The notes below the pieces were generated by a model, which saw only the letters and a program-made list of their open reading frames with translations, was not told the DNA's origin and ran no database searches. From Dendrocalamus latiflorus (taxonomy: Eukaryota; Streptophyta; Magnoliopsida; Poales; Poaceae), in assembly GCA_017311315.1 (NCBI GenBank), contig CM029646.1:2635738-2699737 (forward strand): DNA of 64,000 nucleotides, in the 5' to 3' direction. This document shows positions 11,051 to 23,277 of the stretch, piece by piece. The position numbers were made by a program, and so were the translations under genes. Within the stretch, counting starts at the first letter, position 1; each line of letters starts with the position of its first letter.

Positions 11051-11925
11051 GAAGCGCGAAAATTAATTTTATGCCACTTGTTTTGTTAACAATTTTATAT
11101 CTTTGGATATTATACTGCTAATAGTGTGGATAATAGCATAACTAAATCCTAATTAATCTGAACCATTATATCGCAAAGATTAAATAGTTTATATTTATTT
11201 TAAGGTATCATAAAAAAAAAGCTTGAAAGAAATATCCTGGGATAAGGTTGATCCTTGCCTCCTTGGTTTGTGCTAGTGGGTACATTTGCGTGTGCGCGTG
11301 CATGATGCTGAATGTCCGGTTCACAATTGCAATATTATGAAAAACTCATTTTCACTGAAATCCTGCAACTGCTTCTAATGTCAAGCTGTTAATTTTCGTT
11401 TTTCTTTCTTTTTCTTGAGATAGTAAGGTCAATCCGGCACTAAACAATTTGGAATGTCGGACCTGTTCTTTTTAACTTTTATATGATTTTTTTACTTTAA
11501 TTTCTATGAAAGCTAAAATAACCCCATCAAGCTCAAAACCGTATGTTTCGTGTTATTATCTCTATCATACGTCGTCGTCTTAAAAACATACATAAAAATT
11601 ATTAGTCATAAGTAAAAGTCATGGATCGCAGTCCTAAATAACAGGACTGTTAAACAGATAGGCTATCAGGTCGGCGTGTTGGCCGAGTCACGACTAGCCT
11701 GTTCTCTGGCCGAGTAAACACCGGGCCACGAGAGCTGTGCATGATGACGTGGTAAGGTGGGCTTGGTGGGCCGTTAGCCCATGATATGACACTACTGCGC
11801 CACTAATCACTCCGTAACAGCGAGAAGAGAAGCCCATTCCTAAAACCCTTCGCGATCTGCTGTGGTGGCCGCTTCCGGCGCCTTTCCTCCGGCCGCGAGT
11901 CCTCGCCGTTCTCCCACTCCCGACG
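11051..11925. other. Spacer and GLDH 5' flank
   Basis: AT-rich to about 11640, then GC-rich as the GLDH first exon is approached. No separate gene is seen. Confidence 0.4.
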
Positions 11926-12695
11926 ATGCGGCACCTCCTCCTATCGCGCCTCCTCCGCCGCCCTTCCTCCCCATCCCACCACCTCCACCTCCGCCCCTCT
12001 CTTCCTCCTCCCCGCTCCCGGCCTCCGACTCCGACCTCCGCAAGTACGCCGGCTACGCTCTCCTCCTCCTCGGCTGCGGCGCCGCCACCTACTACTCCTT
12101 CCCGTTCCCGCCCGACGCGCTCCACAAGAAGGCCGTTCCCTTCAAGTACGCGCCCCTCCCCGACGACCTCCACGCCGTCTCCAACTGGAGCGCCACCCAC
12201 GAGGTCCACACCCGCGTCCTCCTCCAGCCCGACTCCCTCCCCGCGCTCCAGGACGCCCTCGGCACCGCCCACAAGGAGCGCGGCAAGCTCAGGCCCCTCG
12301 GCTCGGGCCTGTCCCCCAATGGCCTCGTGCTCTCCCGGGCCGGCATGGTCAATCTTGCGCTCATGGACAAGGTGCTCGACGTCGACGTCAAGAAGAAGAA
12401 CGTCACGGTGCAGGCCGGGATACGCGTCGCCGAGCTCGTGGACGCGCTCCGAGAGCACGGACTCACGCTGCAGAAATTTGCGTCCATTCGGGAGCAGCAG
12501 GTCGGCGGCATCATTCAGGTCTGTTCTGTTGGGGAAAATAATCACTCTTCATACATGCAAGGAATTGTCTTGGTGATTTTGATATTAGATTGAGAATGTG
12601 TTCTCGAAAAAAAGGATAATAGAACGAGAATTGACAAGAGTATTTAGTGCAAATTGGTTGAAGATGTTCAATGAAAATATGAAATGCTCCACACT

Positions 12696-13919
12696 CAGTG
12701 GCGGATCTAGGATTTGAGTACTGGGGGTGCGAAACTGCGAATTTGAAAGTACAAGGTACATAATACTGGGGGTCCTAGAGAGACTTTTGGTGTGGATGTA
12801 CATGTTCTCTTTTGGGACTTTCTTGCTCGATCCCACAAAGACTTCAAATTGGCTATCGTCTTCTTCATTTTCTAACTTGCCTACCAAATTCTACAATCTA
12901 CATTACATAATCAAGCACTAATTACTGGATGTTTGATTGGATTTTACAAAATACAAATTATGGTCAAAATTTTAAAAAGAGGAAAAGCTCACCTTTGTCC
13001 TTGCTTCTAGCTGCTAAAATCCACTGAAAAATGTTTCACAAATCACAATTCACCGAGCCTGGAGCTGTGGAGCAGTAGTGGAGCCCTGGCCTGCTGACCT
13101 TGGAGTGGATATTCACGACTCAATCATTCACATTCAGACATTATTGATTCATTGATTCAATCATTCAGACATTCATGATTCATCAAATTCAAGACTTCAA
13201 GTATTCAACTCAAGGGCTCAAGGCTGACAGTGGCTCAAGCCTCAAGGAGACAAGGACTCACATATCCTTTCTTTCAGACATTCAGACATTCATGATTCAT
13301 CCACAAATACTAGTATACTTCCACAAATCATAACATCCCAAGAAGAGGAAACCAAGAACCCAAGGTTATTACCGTCGGAAGAGTCGGTGAGGTTTGGACT
13401 TTGCTTGGGCCTGGAGCCTAGGCTGCTGGTACTGTGCCTGGTCGCCTACGGCCATCGACGTGGTCCCATCCCGTGCTGTGCTGGCCGCTCCGCTGCCGTG
13501 CCTGGCGCCTCGCCGCGACCGCGCGTCTACGGCTCTGCACCCCGACCGTGCCAGCGAGGCTGCGACCAGCGTGCGTTGCGTGCCTACGCCAGCGGATGGA
13601 TGCACGGTGGCGCGGTGCGGTGCGCCGCCGGCCGCCGTCGCCGTGTGCCTGGGCCATGGGGGCTAGGGCAAGCAGATGAGCAGTCAACAGAGGAGAGGAG
13701 GCACTTGGGAGCTGGGAGAGGCTGCCGGGTAAGTTACATTTGGGCGGTTGGGCCTGAAATCAATGAACAACAATTTGGCCAGTGTACACAAAAACTTATA
13801 CATGATATATACGGATATACATATATGTAGTATACCTATTATATAATGGTTTTTCTTTCAAAAAAACTGGGGGTGCAGGTGCCCCCCCCCCCCCCCCCCC
13901 CCCAAAAAAAATCCGCCCG
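12696..13919. mobile_element. Non-autonomous hAT element in GLDH intron 1
   Basis: Left end CAGTGGCGGATCTAGG; right end reversed CGGGCGGATTTT, two bases shorter than expected. A perfect 8-bp duplication TCCACACT lies at 12688-12695 and 13920-13927. The GGGGGTGC motif follows the left end and recurs before the right end. A run of 22 C precedes the right terminus. GC-rich open frames at 13387-13830 show no transposase motif and may be captured DNA. Confidence 0.85.
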
Positions 13920-14855
13920 TCCACACTAGCAACAGTTACTGTAATTTTCACATAATAGCAAGAACATGTCACCACGTAGACTGTTGCGGGGGTTGAAACA
14001 TGGCTTAATGTACTAACAAATGAGTGTTACAGGGACTGACAACCGTTTCATAATTAATGTAGTAGATTTTTTGTGTCCTTTTCTGTATTAGCAATAGGGC
14101 TTTCAGCAATAAATTGGTGACATAGAGGAACCTTTCTAATTAGCAGACTATTTAATCAGCAGAAAATGGCTAAGCAAAAGAGTCACGATTATCTCTACTG
14201 TGGAGCCTTATCATCTTATTTGATCATCTATTTTTAGATTTCTTACTCAGATGTCAACATATGTATGGGGAAGATGAAATTTTTCATGTTTTCTATAGAC
14301 AAAAAAGACATGCTTGATCATATAATCCTCAATTTATATTTGCTAGCTCAAAGTTTGCCCTTCACTAGTAGTTTCTGGTATAAAAAATAGCTTTTCTCTA
14401 ATGCTGGAGAAGATAGCTTACTTAGTTTGCTTTTCTTCTTGAGGGGGATTTTCCTAAGCTTGAACTTTGTTATCTATTTAATGACACTTTCACTCAAATT
14501 ATTACCATGTAGAAATGTCTTTAGCATTCTTTTTTTTAATTTTTAACATGCCATGTCATGTGTATCTACTGAAAACTGCTTTTTATAAGTATTGCCCCTT
14601 TTATTTTGAGAGAGGGAGATGAGTATTACTGAAAACAGCAGTAAATAAGGATGTTCATCATGCACAGCTCTCGTGGCATGAAAATAACAGATACATAAAC
14701 AAACACCATACTAGCATATAGGCTTTGTGGTCATAATAGCTATGTACTGCCATTTGTTTCCAATGTGCTTAGATGTTGTGGGCTCGTATTGGGGGAGATG
14801 GTTGCGCCAGGTTCTGGCGTTGGCGACAATGCGCCATGACGGGCTACAGGAGGTG

Positions 14856-14909
14856 CGGTGGCAATGGGAATAACAGTCCAACCGGTGGCAATGGGAATAA
14901 CAGTCCAAC
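14856..14909 (+). repeat. Perfect 27-bp tandem duplication
   Basis: The unit starting CGGTGGCAATGGGAATAAC occurs twice in a row within the degenerate GLDH intron. Confidence 0.8.
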
Positions 14910-16154
14910 TTTTGGCAGGCTAGCTATTACATTAGGAAACTATTATTACTTGAAAGTTAAGATATCAAAGTCCGTGTTTGGTTAGGGATAAGGAGTCAGT
15001 TGCTGAATATGCTTAACAGATTTGTCTAAATATGATACTTACCATAATATCAGGAAGTCCTATATATATGTAGGCTTGGGCTGTAAAAGAAATTAAGCAA
15101 TAAAGAAGTTTCTTCCTCACCTGACGTCTCAGAGCCTCAGCTCTGGCCGGAGAGAATCCCGGTCGGCAGCTGGAGGGCGAGCGGCCGAGCACGTCCCTCT
15201 TCGCTACCCTCTTCATTCCCGACCCAGTTCACAGCTTCATCTCTTTCCTCCACTCGCAGTTCATTGCAAACCTTCTCTGAAGGACAGTCGTAACATTAGA
15301 CTAGTTTCATTATCTGAATAAACCAACACCATGCACAATGCCTCTCATCCTAATATTGATGGTTCTTAGTATTCCTCTACAACTTGTACAAATGGAACTT
15401 AACATGCAGTTCAGGCCAAATGTGTTTCTGTACAGCTAATTTCAAATGTTAATTTCATGATTGAACGCAGGTTGGTGCCCATGGCACTGGTGCAAGATTG
15501 CCTCCAATTGACGAACAGGTTATTAGCATGAAACTGGTTACCCCTGCCAAGGGGACAATAGATTTATCAAGGGAGAAGGATCCTGACTTATTTTATCTTG
15601 TTCGCTGTGGACTTGGTGGCCTAGGAGTTGTTGTAGAAGTTACTATTCAATGTGTAGAAAAACACCAGCTTGTTGAACATACTTTCGTTTCCAATGCTGA
15701 TGAAGTCAAGAAAAACCACAAGTAATGTTATCTCAAGTCAAGCTTTACGTAGATGTCTGAATTGGTTTGTCTAAAGGAAGGAAATTACAGAGTTCTTTAG
15801 TTACAGATGTCTGACGCAAACGAGTCTATGGGATGATTATTCTGCATATGAACACTGGGCCAAAATTGAGGTGCCAACTTTTACTGCTGCTCGCAAGATC
15901 CGTGCAGCTATTATTTTCTGTTTGTTAGTAGTTCTTTGCTGCTGATATGGTCGAAATTAACATCAGGCTTGTTAATTTGGAGAGAATGACCTGTTCTCTT
16001 GCGTGCGTTGCAGTGGCCCAGCTGCTTTTGTTTGCACAGTTGCATACCTACTGATTACTGTTTCTCCATTGAGCTGGATCCTAACAAGGTTCTCTCCAAT
16101 GCAAAGTTGGAGAGGCTGTTCCCAGTAAGGGAGGCTGTTCAACATGCAAAGTAA

Positions 16155-16577
16155 GGGTGTGCTGATTGATGGAAATGCTGAAGACACAGTACTTGTCACA
16201 ATGTGTGTTCTTTCTTTGGGGGAAGATAGTCAAGATACTCTTTAAGACAATTTCGGTTCTGTCGTTGATACTTGATCAAAAGCCAAAATTTCCATCCTGG
16301 GCTGGTGGTGGCTTTACATGATTAGACATGCAGAGTTAGTGCTCCCCCTCCTGGGTCAGTACTCAGTACTGAGGTGATGCATTAGTTGCAGGACGCTTAT
16401 TCCTTGATTCACACTTGTTGCAGCTCTGTCTGTGCCTATTATGTTCATGTTCTTTTTATGTTTGGTTTATGGTTTTTGTTTTTTTCGTGAGAGAGAGTAT
16501 AAAGTAACAGAAACTCGCATATAGTTTGATCAATATAAATGAAGTCACTGCAGTACATAATATAATTAATTTATGGT
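16155..16577. other. GLDH 3' flank, no gene
   Basis: Possible 3' UTR remains of GLDH, then T-rich spacer. Confidence 0.35.
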
Positions 16578-17074
16578 GGTGATCGGTTCGGCTGAAAAGC
16601 TCATGGCTTATGGCTGAAAACACTGTAGCTGGCTGAAAAAAACACTGTAGCTGACAGAGACTTATTTAGCATAATTAAATTTAAAAAAATTTAAAAATAT
16701 AAAAAATATGTTAGCCCATTACGTATAATACAAACAAATACGAGGAAAAAAAACCGGAAAAAAACTCAATAAAAAGCCAAAAGTTCAGAAAAAGACGAAA
16801 CTTATAAATAGTGATCAACATGGCTTATGCTACAGTGCTCATGGCTTATTTGTCACTATTCATAAGTTTCGTCTTTTTCTGAATTTTTGGCTTTTTGTTG
16901 AGCTTTTTTGCCGGTTCTTTTTTTCCCGTATTTGCTTGTATTATACGTAATGGGCTAACAAATTTTTTTAAATTCAATTATGCGAAATAAGCCTCTGTCA
17001 GCTACAGTGCTTTTTTCAGCCAGCTACAGTGTTTTCAGCTATAAGCCATGAGCTTTTAAGCCGAGTTGATCACC
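16578..17074. repeat. Fold-back (inverted dimer) of an AT-rich MITE
   Basis: Left arm 16578-16816 and right arm 16853-17074 are near-complete reverse complements around a loop of about 36 bp. Ends read GGTGATCGGTTCGGCT and its complement AGCCGAGTTGATCACC. Each arm matches most of the single MITE at 48289-48565. As RNA this would form a hairpin of about 220 bp. Confidence 0.8.
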
Positions 17075-17618
17075 CCCATAATCTCGAGACGTGTGATAGA
17101 CGGAGAGAAACAACCAAAACGTGTAGAGCACCATTTTTTTTTTGCTTTTAGTTTCTTTGAAAATCAAAAGGTTAAATGTTAAAATGGGACAACTTTTTAA
17201 AACAGAATCTTTAAATGGCTTTTTGAGTTTAAAATTGTCTCCATTGTCCGCGTCCGTATCTCTATCATTCGCTGCTGTCTCGAAAAGTATAGATAAAAAC
17301 ATCAACCGTAGCTCAAAGAACACATACGTGTAGAACATAAGAGTGAGTAGCGTTAAAAAAATAATGAATCTCTATTATTCACTGCTGTTTCAAAAAATAC
17401 GGACAAAAATATCAAATATAGTCTAAAAACACACAGTGTAGGATATGAGAGTGAGTAGTGTTAAAAAATGATGTAGTTTTTGATTAATTACGAGAGAGAT
17501 TAAGAAAGTGGAATATTTTTGTTAAAAAGATGCTTTATTTAAAGCTAATCCTGTAGTAACCTAGAACACCTTTCCTATACTGTAGAAGGGTAGAGCACAG
17601 AACAGAAGAGGGGGAGAA
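17075..17618. other. Spacer and NRPE5 5' flank
   Basis: Contains a short duplicated AT-rich segment (CTCTATCATTCGCTGCTGTC near 17260 and a related version near 17370). No gene is visible. Confidence 0.4.
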
Positions 17619-20506
17619 ATGGATTTCATCCCCTCCCAGCAATCGTCAATCACGATGAACTCGGCGGAGAGCACGGCCGCCTCCGCCTCTGTCCCCGCGG
17701 TCGACGACGTCCCCAAGGTCGTCGGCTGCATATCGTCGATGGTCGACCAAGGCGGCAGCGTGGAGAGTCACCGCCTGTTCCTGGCGCGCCGCACGGCGCT
17801 GGAGATGCTGCGCGACCGCGGCTACAGCGTGCCGGAGTCGGAGATCGCCCGCACCCTCCCGGAGTTCCGCGCGTGGTGGGCCGAGAAGCCCGAGATCGAA
17901 CGCCTCGGCTTCTCCACCACCCTCGCCTCCGACCTCTCCAAGAAGGTGGCTTTCATATTCCTTCCCGTGATATACTTGGTTTATGCCCATGATTAAAGAC
18001 CATACGCATGGTATAAGAAGCATTGTACAATTGAAAAATCAACTAATTCATCTCGGGGGCATGTTGATGTTAATAGGGTTGTCTATTATGGTTTAGCAAA
18101 ATTATTGTTGATGCGGTTCCGATTGTTTAGGGTTAGCATCATTCTGCGAAAGGATGGCATATTTATTATGTATCTGGTGAAGTTTAATGCTTACATAACA
18201 TATGAGAAATGCTTCACGTACGATGCTCCATGTACAATGCACGATACCACGAAAAACCTTTCACGTGACCACTGTGTCAGCCTCGAAGCCCAAATACTTC
18301 ACGACTCAGTGTCCATCCAAAATGTGTTCTTGCACTCTTCTTTGCCGTGATATACCCAATCCATCCAAATACATCCCTTTGTTATGTAATCTAGTACAAA
18401 TTCAAAAGATTACTATCTAGATTGCACACAAAAGAAGGTATGCCCAACCCCTAATTTTTTTCCTAAGCCTTATCTGCATACAATCGACATTGGATCTGTC
18501 AATTTGAACTCCTTAGGCCAAGAGGATTTGGACTTGTGTTTGGATATGGATTGAATCAATGAAGTGAGCACCTATTTTATTTCTGCGTGGGCCCAAAGTT
18601 TGCATGATGCATGAGCTAATTCATCACATGATTTGCTCCGTCGTAACAAGATCGTACTACAAAAATCATATTATAACAGTGCTCATAACATATAATACGA
18701 ATGCTTTTATCTCTATTTTTTTCATGCATAATGTTATTTCTTGTCGTATCTAATTTTTCCCATTTTTGCAAAGGAGTAATAGATACGCTCTAACTTTGTC
18801 TTAACTCAGGTGCAAATTGTATTCTGTCCACCTGAGCCTGTCAAAATCAAAACTATCCGGGACATATATGGCCGAACCAAAGAAGAGAACTTGTCTAGAC
18901 TGATTCTGATATTGCAGGGGAAAATAATGTCTAGAGCTAGAGAGTCTATCAAGGAGATATTTACATTTAAAGTGGAGATATTCCAGGTTAGTTTTGTTTG
19001 ACTTGTTAATGTCCTATTCTAAAATGGAGTCTCTTTGTGTTGTAAGTACAATGGCATTCCATTAAGTAAAGAATTGGCATTCCATTAAGTAAAGAATAGC
19101 AAGTAACTTCTATGTACTTTTTGTGCCTTCAGTATCAATACGGACTAGTGACTATAATGTCGTATTGGTTAGCATCTTAATTCAATATATATGTTTCTGC
19201 AAGTTATGCTCTTATTCTGAAATATTTTTTTTTTACAGTTTCATGACTTTAATCATGTACAGTTGATGTTTTACTGTTTTATCTACACATTCAAATTGAT
19301 GTACTCTTCCTCCAATGGTAGATCACAGAATTACTGGTAAACATTACTAAGCATGTCTTGAAGCCCAAGCATGAAGTGTTGACTACAGATGAAAAGGCCA
19401 AGCTCCTGAAGGAGTACAATGTGGAGGATTCACAGGTATGTTTGTCTATAATTTGCTGACAGTACTTTAGAATTTGTTACTGATTTCTAATGCGAATTTT
19501 GTGATACTGCTGTCAAAAATAAAATTATTCTAAATTGCGGCAACTATCAGACAAGTATACTTAAAATGGAAGCACAGTTGTTCTTGTTGGGGTACATGGT
19601 TGTGTACGGGCCCGAGGATCGAGGATAGGGCACTCATCTTTGATTAGCCGGCTATGCTACCGCCAAGGCTCTGAGGCCTGTTGAAGAAGAGAGGAAGACT
19701 AGAGAATTTTGTTTATTTCTTTTTTTCCTAAACTTGATACCTAAGAAACATATCTCTATTACTAAGAAAACTAATCATACTGACGTTGAAAATATATGAT
19801 TAGTACTGTTGAAAATCATAATAACAGTGGTAGTCAAGTGTTTCATGCTGGAAGTACTGTTCTTTTTTTTTATCATACTGACGTTGAAAATCTGTGCCAT
19901 GTAAATTATGAGCCTTCTTCTGCTACATCCTGCCAAATGAAATTATTTCTCCACAACACAGCCTGGCTCTGTTGTTGCCTGTTGGTCTGCATGTTGCTTG
20001 CTATGACACCATGATGTTGTAGTTGATTTTGTTTGGGACATGTGACCATCAGGGAGACTGCAATCCCTTAGTGTGCTTGGATATGATGATGGAGATGAAT
20101 GATAACATGCTACCATGCTGACCACCTGGGTCTCATAGACATATCGTGCTGATAAATGAGATCTTGAATTAAAAACATGCCCATTATATGTTTTATATTC
20201 ATTGCGGGGATACCACATTTTTCTTTATTTTGATTGTTGGAATCTTGATGTGCATGAAATACCAAATCGCATTCGTTATTAGCTTTCTTGCCCTTGGAAT
20301 TTTATTTTAGTATAGGTACATCAACTTGTTATAAAGTATTTTTACACCACTTTACTGAAATTGGTGCCTGTATCTTTCAGTTGCCTCGCATGCTAGAGAC
20401 TGATGCTGTTGCTCGCTACTATGGCCTTGGCAAGGGAGCTGTGGTTAAAGTTACATATGACAGCGAGCTTACCGAGAACCATGTGACATACCGTTGTATT
20501 TTCTGA
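17619..20506 (+). CDS. NRPE5: RNA polymerase subunit 5 (NRPB5/NRPE5 family)
   Basis: Four exons join in frame: 17619-17945, 18810-18986, 19322-19435 and 20381-20506, giving 247 residues, all with GT-AG borders. The N-terminal jaw has HRLFLARRTALEMLRDRGY and LPEFRAWWAEKPEIERLGF. The middle has ELLVNITKHVLKPKHEV. The C-terminal assembly domain ends LPRMLETDAVARYYGLG and HVTYRCIF, as in eukaryotic RPB5. The extension of about 50 residues before HRLFLARR points to the NRPE5 (RNA polymerase V, RNA-directed DNA methylation) type rather than the Pol I/II/III subunit, but this is inference. A second in-frame ATG at 17655 is an alternative start. No lesion is seen. A hAT MITE begins 64 bp after the stop and is probably in the 3' UTR or just beyond it. 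Confidence 0.88.
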
Positions 20507-20569
20507 GGGATCCATGTGTTTCCATGGAGGAAGGCTGTAATAAGCTGTTAGCAAAAATCACCTCATGAC

Positions 20570-20825
20570 CAAGGTTTCAGAAACCGGAAAAATATCGGAC
20601 CACCTGTGGTATCAGTTACTGGCCAGTTACCAGCGGTTACCGGTTTTAGACCTGCCAAATTTTATCAAACAAAATTTAAGCTCAAAATTTGAATTAGGCC
20701 GGTTTTTGGCCGATTACCACCTGGAGTTACTATTCATCAATTTAAATTTAGAACTTTTTTGGACCAATATTTTTTTACCGGTCTGGACCGATACGGCCGG
20801 TAACCACTGGTTTTTTTTATCCTTG
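20570..20825. mobile_element. hAT-type MITE, 256 bp, CGGTAACC family
   Basis: Ends CAAGGTTTCAGAAACCGG and, reversed, CAAGGATAAAAAAAACC. The 8-bp target duplication CTCATGAC is perfect at 20562-20569 and 20826-20833. The interior is rich in CCGGTTAC/GGTAACCGG. Relatives lie at 61393 and 62812. Confidence 0.85.
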
Positions 20826-21190
20826 CTCATGACTAATGTTACTAACCTGCTATGTTGTTTTATGTGAGTGTTCTTTGCCAGACTCATCTGAACGTAGTAA
20901 GAAAACTTAAAGTATGCCCCTTATATGTTGTTGGTAATTAGATTCAGATGTTTCTTGGAAAATTACACACAAGATGTGTTCAATGGCTCGTTACACAGCA
21001 GGTATTTAAAAACTGAAATGTGTTGCATATATTAGAAAATTGCTCCATTGGATTAAAGCAGTATCCATTTGCGGATTCCATCTATTTTGCAATCTATGCG
21101 TTAAGAGCTGTTTTACAAATTAGTAGGCCAAAAACCGAGTAAGGGAAAGAACCATAAAAAATGATTCACTGTCATATAATCAGTCTGCTG

Positions 21191-23019
21191 CTAACTATTC
21201 TTTGGTCTGATTGTCTGGGGCAAAATTTCGTCGTCTGCTGCCCCTCTCTTGCGGCTGTTGCTGCTATCGCTGCTGCTGCTGTTGTTCGTGGGGTTACTGT
21301 TGCTATCGCTGTTGCTTTGCAGGTGTTGTTCCTGGTGGTAGTGCTCCTTGCATCTGCTTTTCAGAATGTGGGGCTTTAGCTTGCTCATGTCTGATAGCCG
21401 TACTGGTTTTAGGAAAAACTCGTCTGCTCCTTCCTCCAGGCATCTGATTCAGAATATCAAATCCAAAGATTTCTGAGTGTTTATTCTAAGATCATAAAAC
21501 ATGACATGCCTTTCAGGAAACACAACTTATTCTTTCTTCTTGTGCTATTTATTTACTGTTTTCTTTCTATCCATATCTTTAGACATCAGAAGAGGTTCCT
21601 TACTTTTAGTGCCCAACTCTTTTTACTCCATTTGTGCGTATAGAAATGGAATACAGGGACAAAGACAAGTGATGCTAGTGAGTTGTCTGCGACTATAAGC
21701 CGTTTTATAAAATACCAAAGCATGGAAGATCGACAAGTTTGATCTCCGTATCATTTCATATCTTTATAATTATTTTACAACAAAACCGTCGGGATAGAAT
21801 ATTAGGACGGTGTGAGCTGTGTGGGCCTTGTTCCTTTATTATACAACATGTGGCACCAAATCAATAAGGATTCGGAGAGATCTCCATATACAATTTAGTC
21901 ATAAACCTATCGGTTTCTACATCTTGATGCAAATAATAAGGGGATATGCAACTATGTGAAGATTTTCTCATCTATATACGATGACGTTCTCTCTTGGGAT
22001 CATTTGAGTCAGGTGTTTACTAATTTTTCTGCACAACTTTGATTTGTTCATCCAAATACCATGACGTGTAATGTAACAGATGATCTAAACGATATTATGG
22101 TCTTGTTCCAAATGAATTCAGCTTCTGCCTTTTTAATTTTGTTTTTTTTTGTTTTTTTCCTCTATTCCTTTGTATTGTCTGTGATAATATAAAGTTTTTT
22201 AATTTAATTACTCAGAAAAAAACTAACAGTTGGTATAGTGCATGTTTAGTCACTACAATGCAAAAAAGATAAAAGTTATGGTTTATAAGCCATGTTGAGT
22301 AGGGGCTGTAGATACATAAGTGTTCACCTATTGATCCTTGAAGGAATGTTCTCAGATGACATGATCACAACCGGGATGTCCCTGAGAGACGACGATTCCT
22401 GATTGAACAAACCAATTAGACATATTTAGGCACTGCTGTCTTCAGTAGATTAAATCGATGGATGGTACCAAGAGTTTTTTTAGGAATGATGGTAGCAAGT
22501 TACTAGAGAAAGAATGTAAATTACCTTGATCTTCTTGAGAAGATCATATCCTGTCATGCCAGGCATGCAGTAGTCTGTGATGATTAGGTTCACCTCAACA
22601 TCCTGGTTATCCACGCAGGAGCAAAACCAAAACCCAAATCCATCATAAATCCTTCTTCAGAACAAAGCAAGAACACAACTGCACATGATTAACTCGTGGT
22701 ATAACCATCTTCTTACCAGCTGGTCTGCATGAACAGAAACTAGGCTGTCGTCGTGATCGTGGAGCCCCAAGAACTGCAGAGCCTTGCTGCCAGAATCAAC
22801 AGTGGTAACTGCACAAGCAAAGCCAAGCACACCAAACCTTGCATCAGACGCCAAGTTCCAGATCAACAAAGGAAGAGAAGTAAAGCTGCAAGTACGCAAG
22901 AATCTGGTGATAATACCTTGGAAGGAAGAGGTCTTGAGAAGCCTCTCGATGAGCTTCCTGTCAGGGGGGCTGTCATCCACGGCCAGGACATGGAATTGAG
23001 TCTCTGTAGCCACTGCCAT
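21191..23019 (-). CDS. RR9/RR10: Type-A response regulator (cytokinin signalling)
   Basis: Five exons on the minus strand: 22917-23019, 22717-22808, 22525-22602, 22328-22398 and 21191-21443. They join in frame to 198 residues. The receiver domain has the acidic pair D15-D16 (LAVDDSPPDRKLIERLL), phospho-acceptor D75 (LIITDYCMPGMTGYDLL), S105 (VVIMSSENI) and K127 (FFLKPVRL). A Ser/Asn-rich tail of about 60 residues follows, with no DNA-binding B motif, which defines the type-A class. Family role: takes phosphate from histidine phosphotransfer proteins and dampens cytokinin signalling in nucleus and cytosol. Intact by all visible criteria. The sequence and its proximity to CYP90A and GLDH fit rice RR9/RR10, recalled from memory. 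Confidence 0.92.
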
Positions 23020-23277
23020 GAAAGAAGGAAGAGAGCAGAATTGTATGTTTTTTCTCTGGTGCGTTTGTGTTTGATGAGGGAGTAGGGGACTATGAGGAGA
23101 AAGCAATAATGGTAGAGGAAAGGCAGGTGGTGTGTGTGCTTGGCATGAGGGCTTTGCTTTTCAATGGCCAGGGTGTGGTTGAGTTTGTATATGTCGATGT
23201 CTTAATATTGATCTTTCGTATGATTTATTTAGATTCAGGGATTCTCTCAATAGATTTAGAGTATGTACATGCAGAGT

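Larger units (their letters stand above)
11926..16154 (+). pseudogene. GLDH: L-galactono-1,4-lactone dehydrogenase pseudogene
   Basis: GLDH performs the last step of plant vitamin C synthesis at the mitochondrial inner membrane. Exon 1 ends at 12518 (GGIIQ, then GT); exon 2 is 15471-15721 (VGAHGTGARLPPIDEQ to VKKNH). Then only 15775-15870 (RKEIT to YEHWAKIE) and 16068-16154 (ELDPNKVLSNAKLERLFPV, stop) remain. From memory of the family (about 580 residues), roughly 200 central residues are missing between NHK and RKEIT, while only 53 bp separate those pieces. The only ATG, at 11926 (MRHLLLSRLLRRPSS, targeting-like), is out of frame with the mature part (LPASDSDLRKYAGYALLL), so a frameshift lies near 12000. 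One Glu codon is lost in the EITEEFF motif. Intron 1 contains a hAT element. FAD-binding-region sequence survives (RPLGSGLSPNG), but no functional enzyme can be made. A working copy is expected elsewhere. Confidence 0.88.

Noticed and set aside
11926..12576. 216-codon Ser/Thr/Pro frame overlapping GLDH exon 1
   Set aside because: It begins with the genuine targeting peptide but continues in the wrong frame; kept only as evidence of the frameshift.
13387..13830. 147-codon frame inside a hAT element
   Set aside because: No transposase motif; GC-rich sequence gives several overlapping frames.
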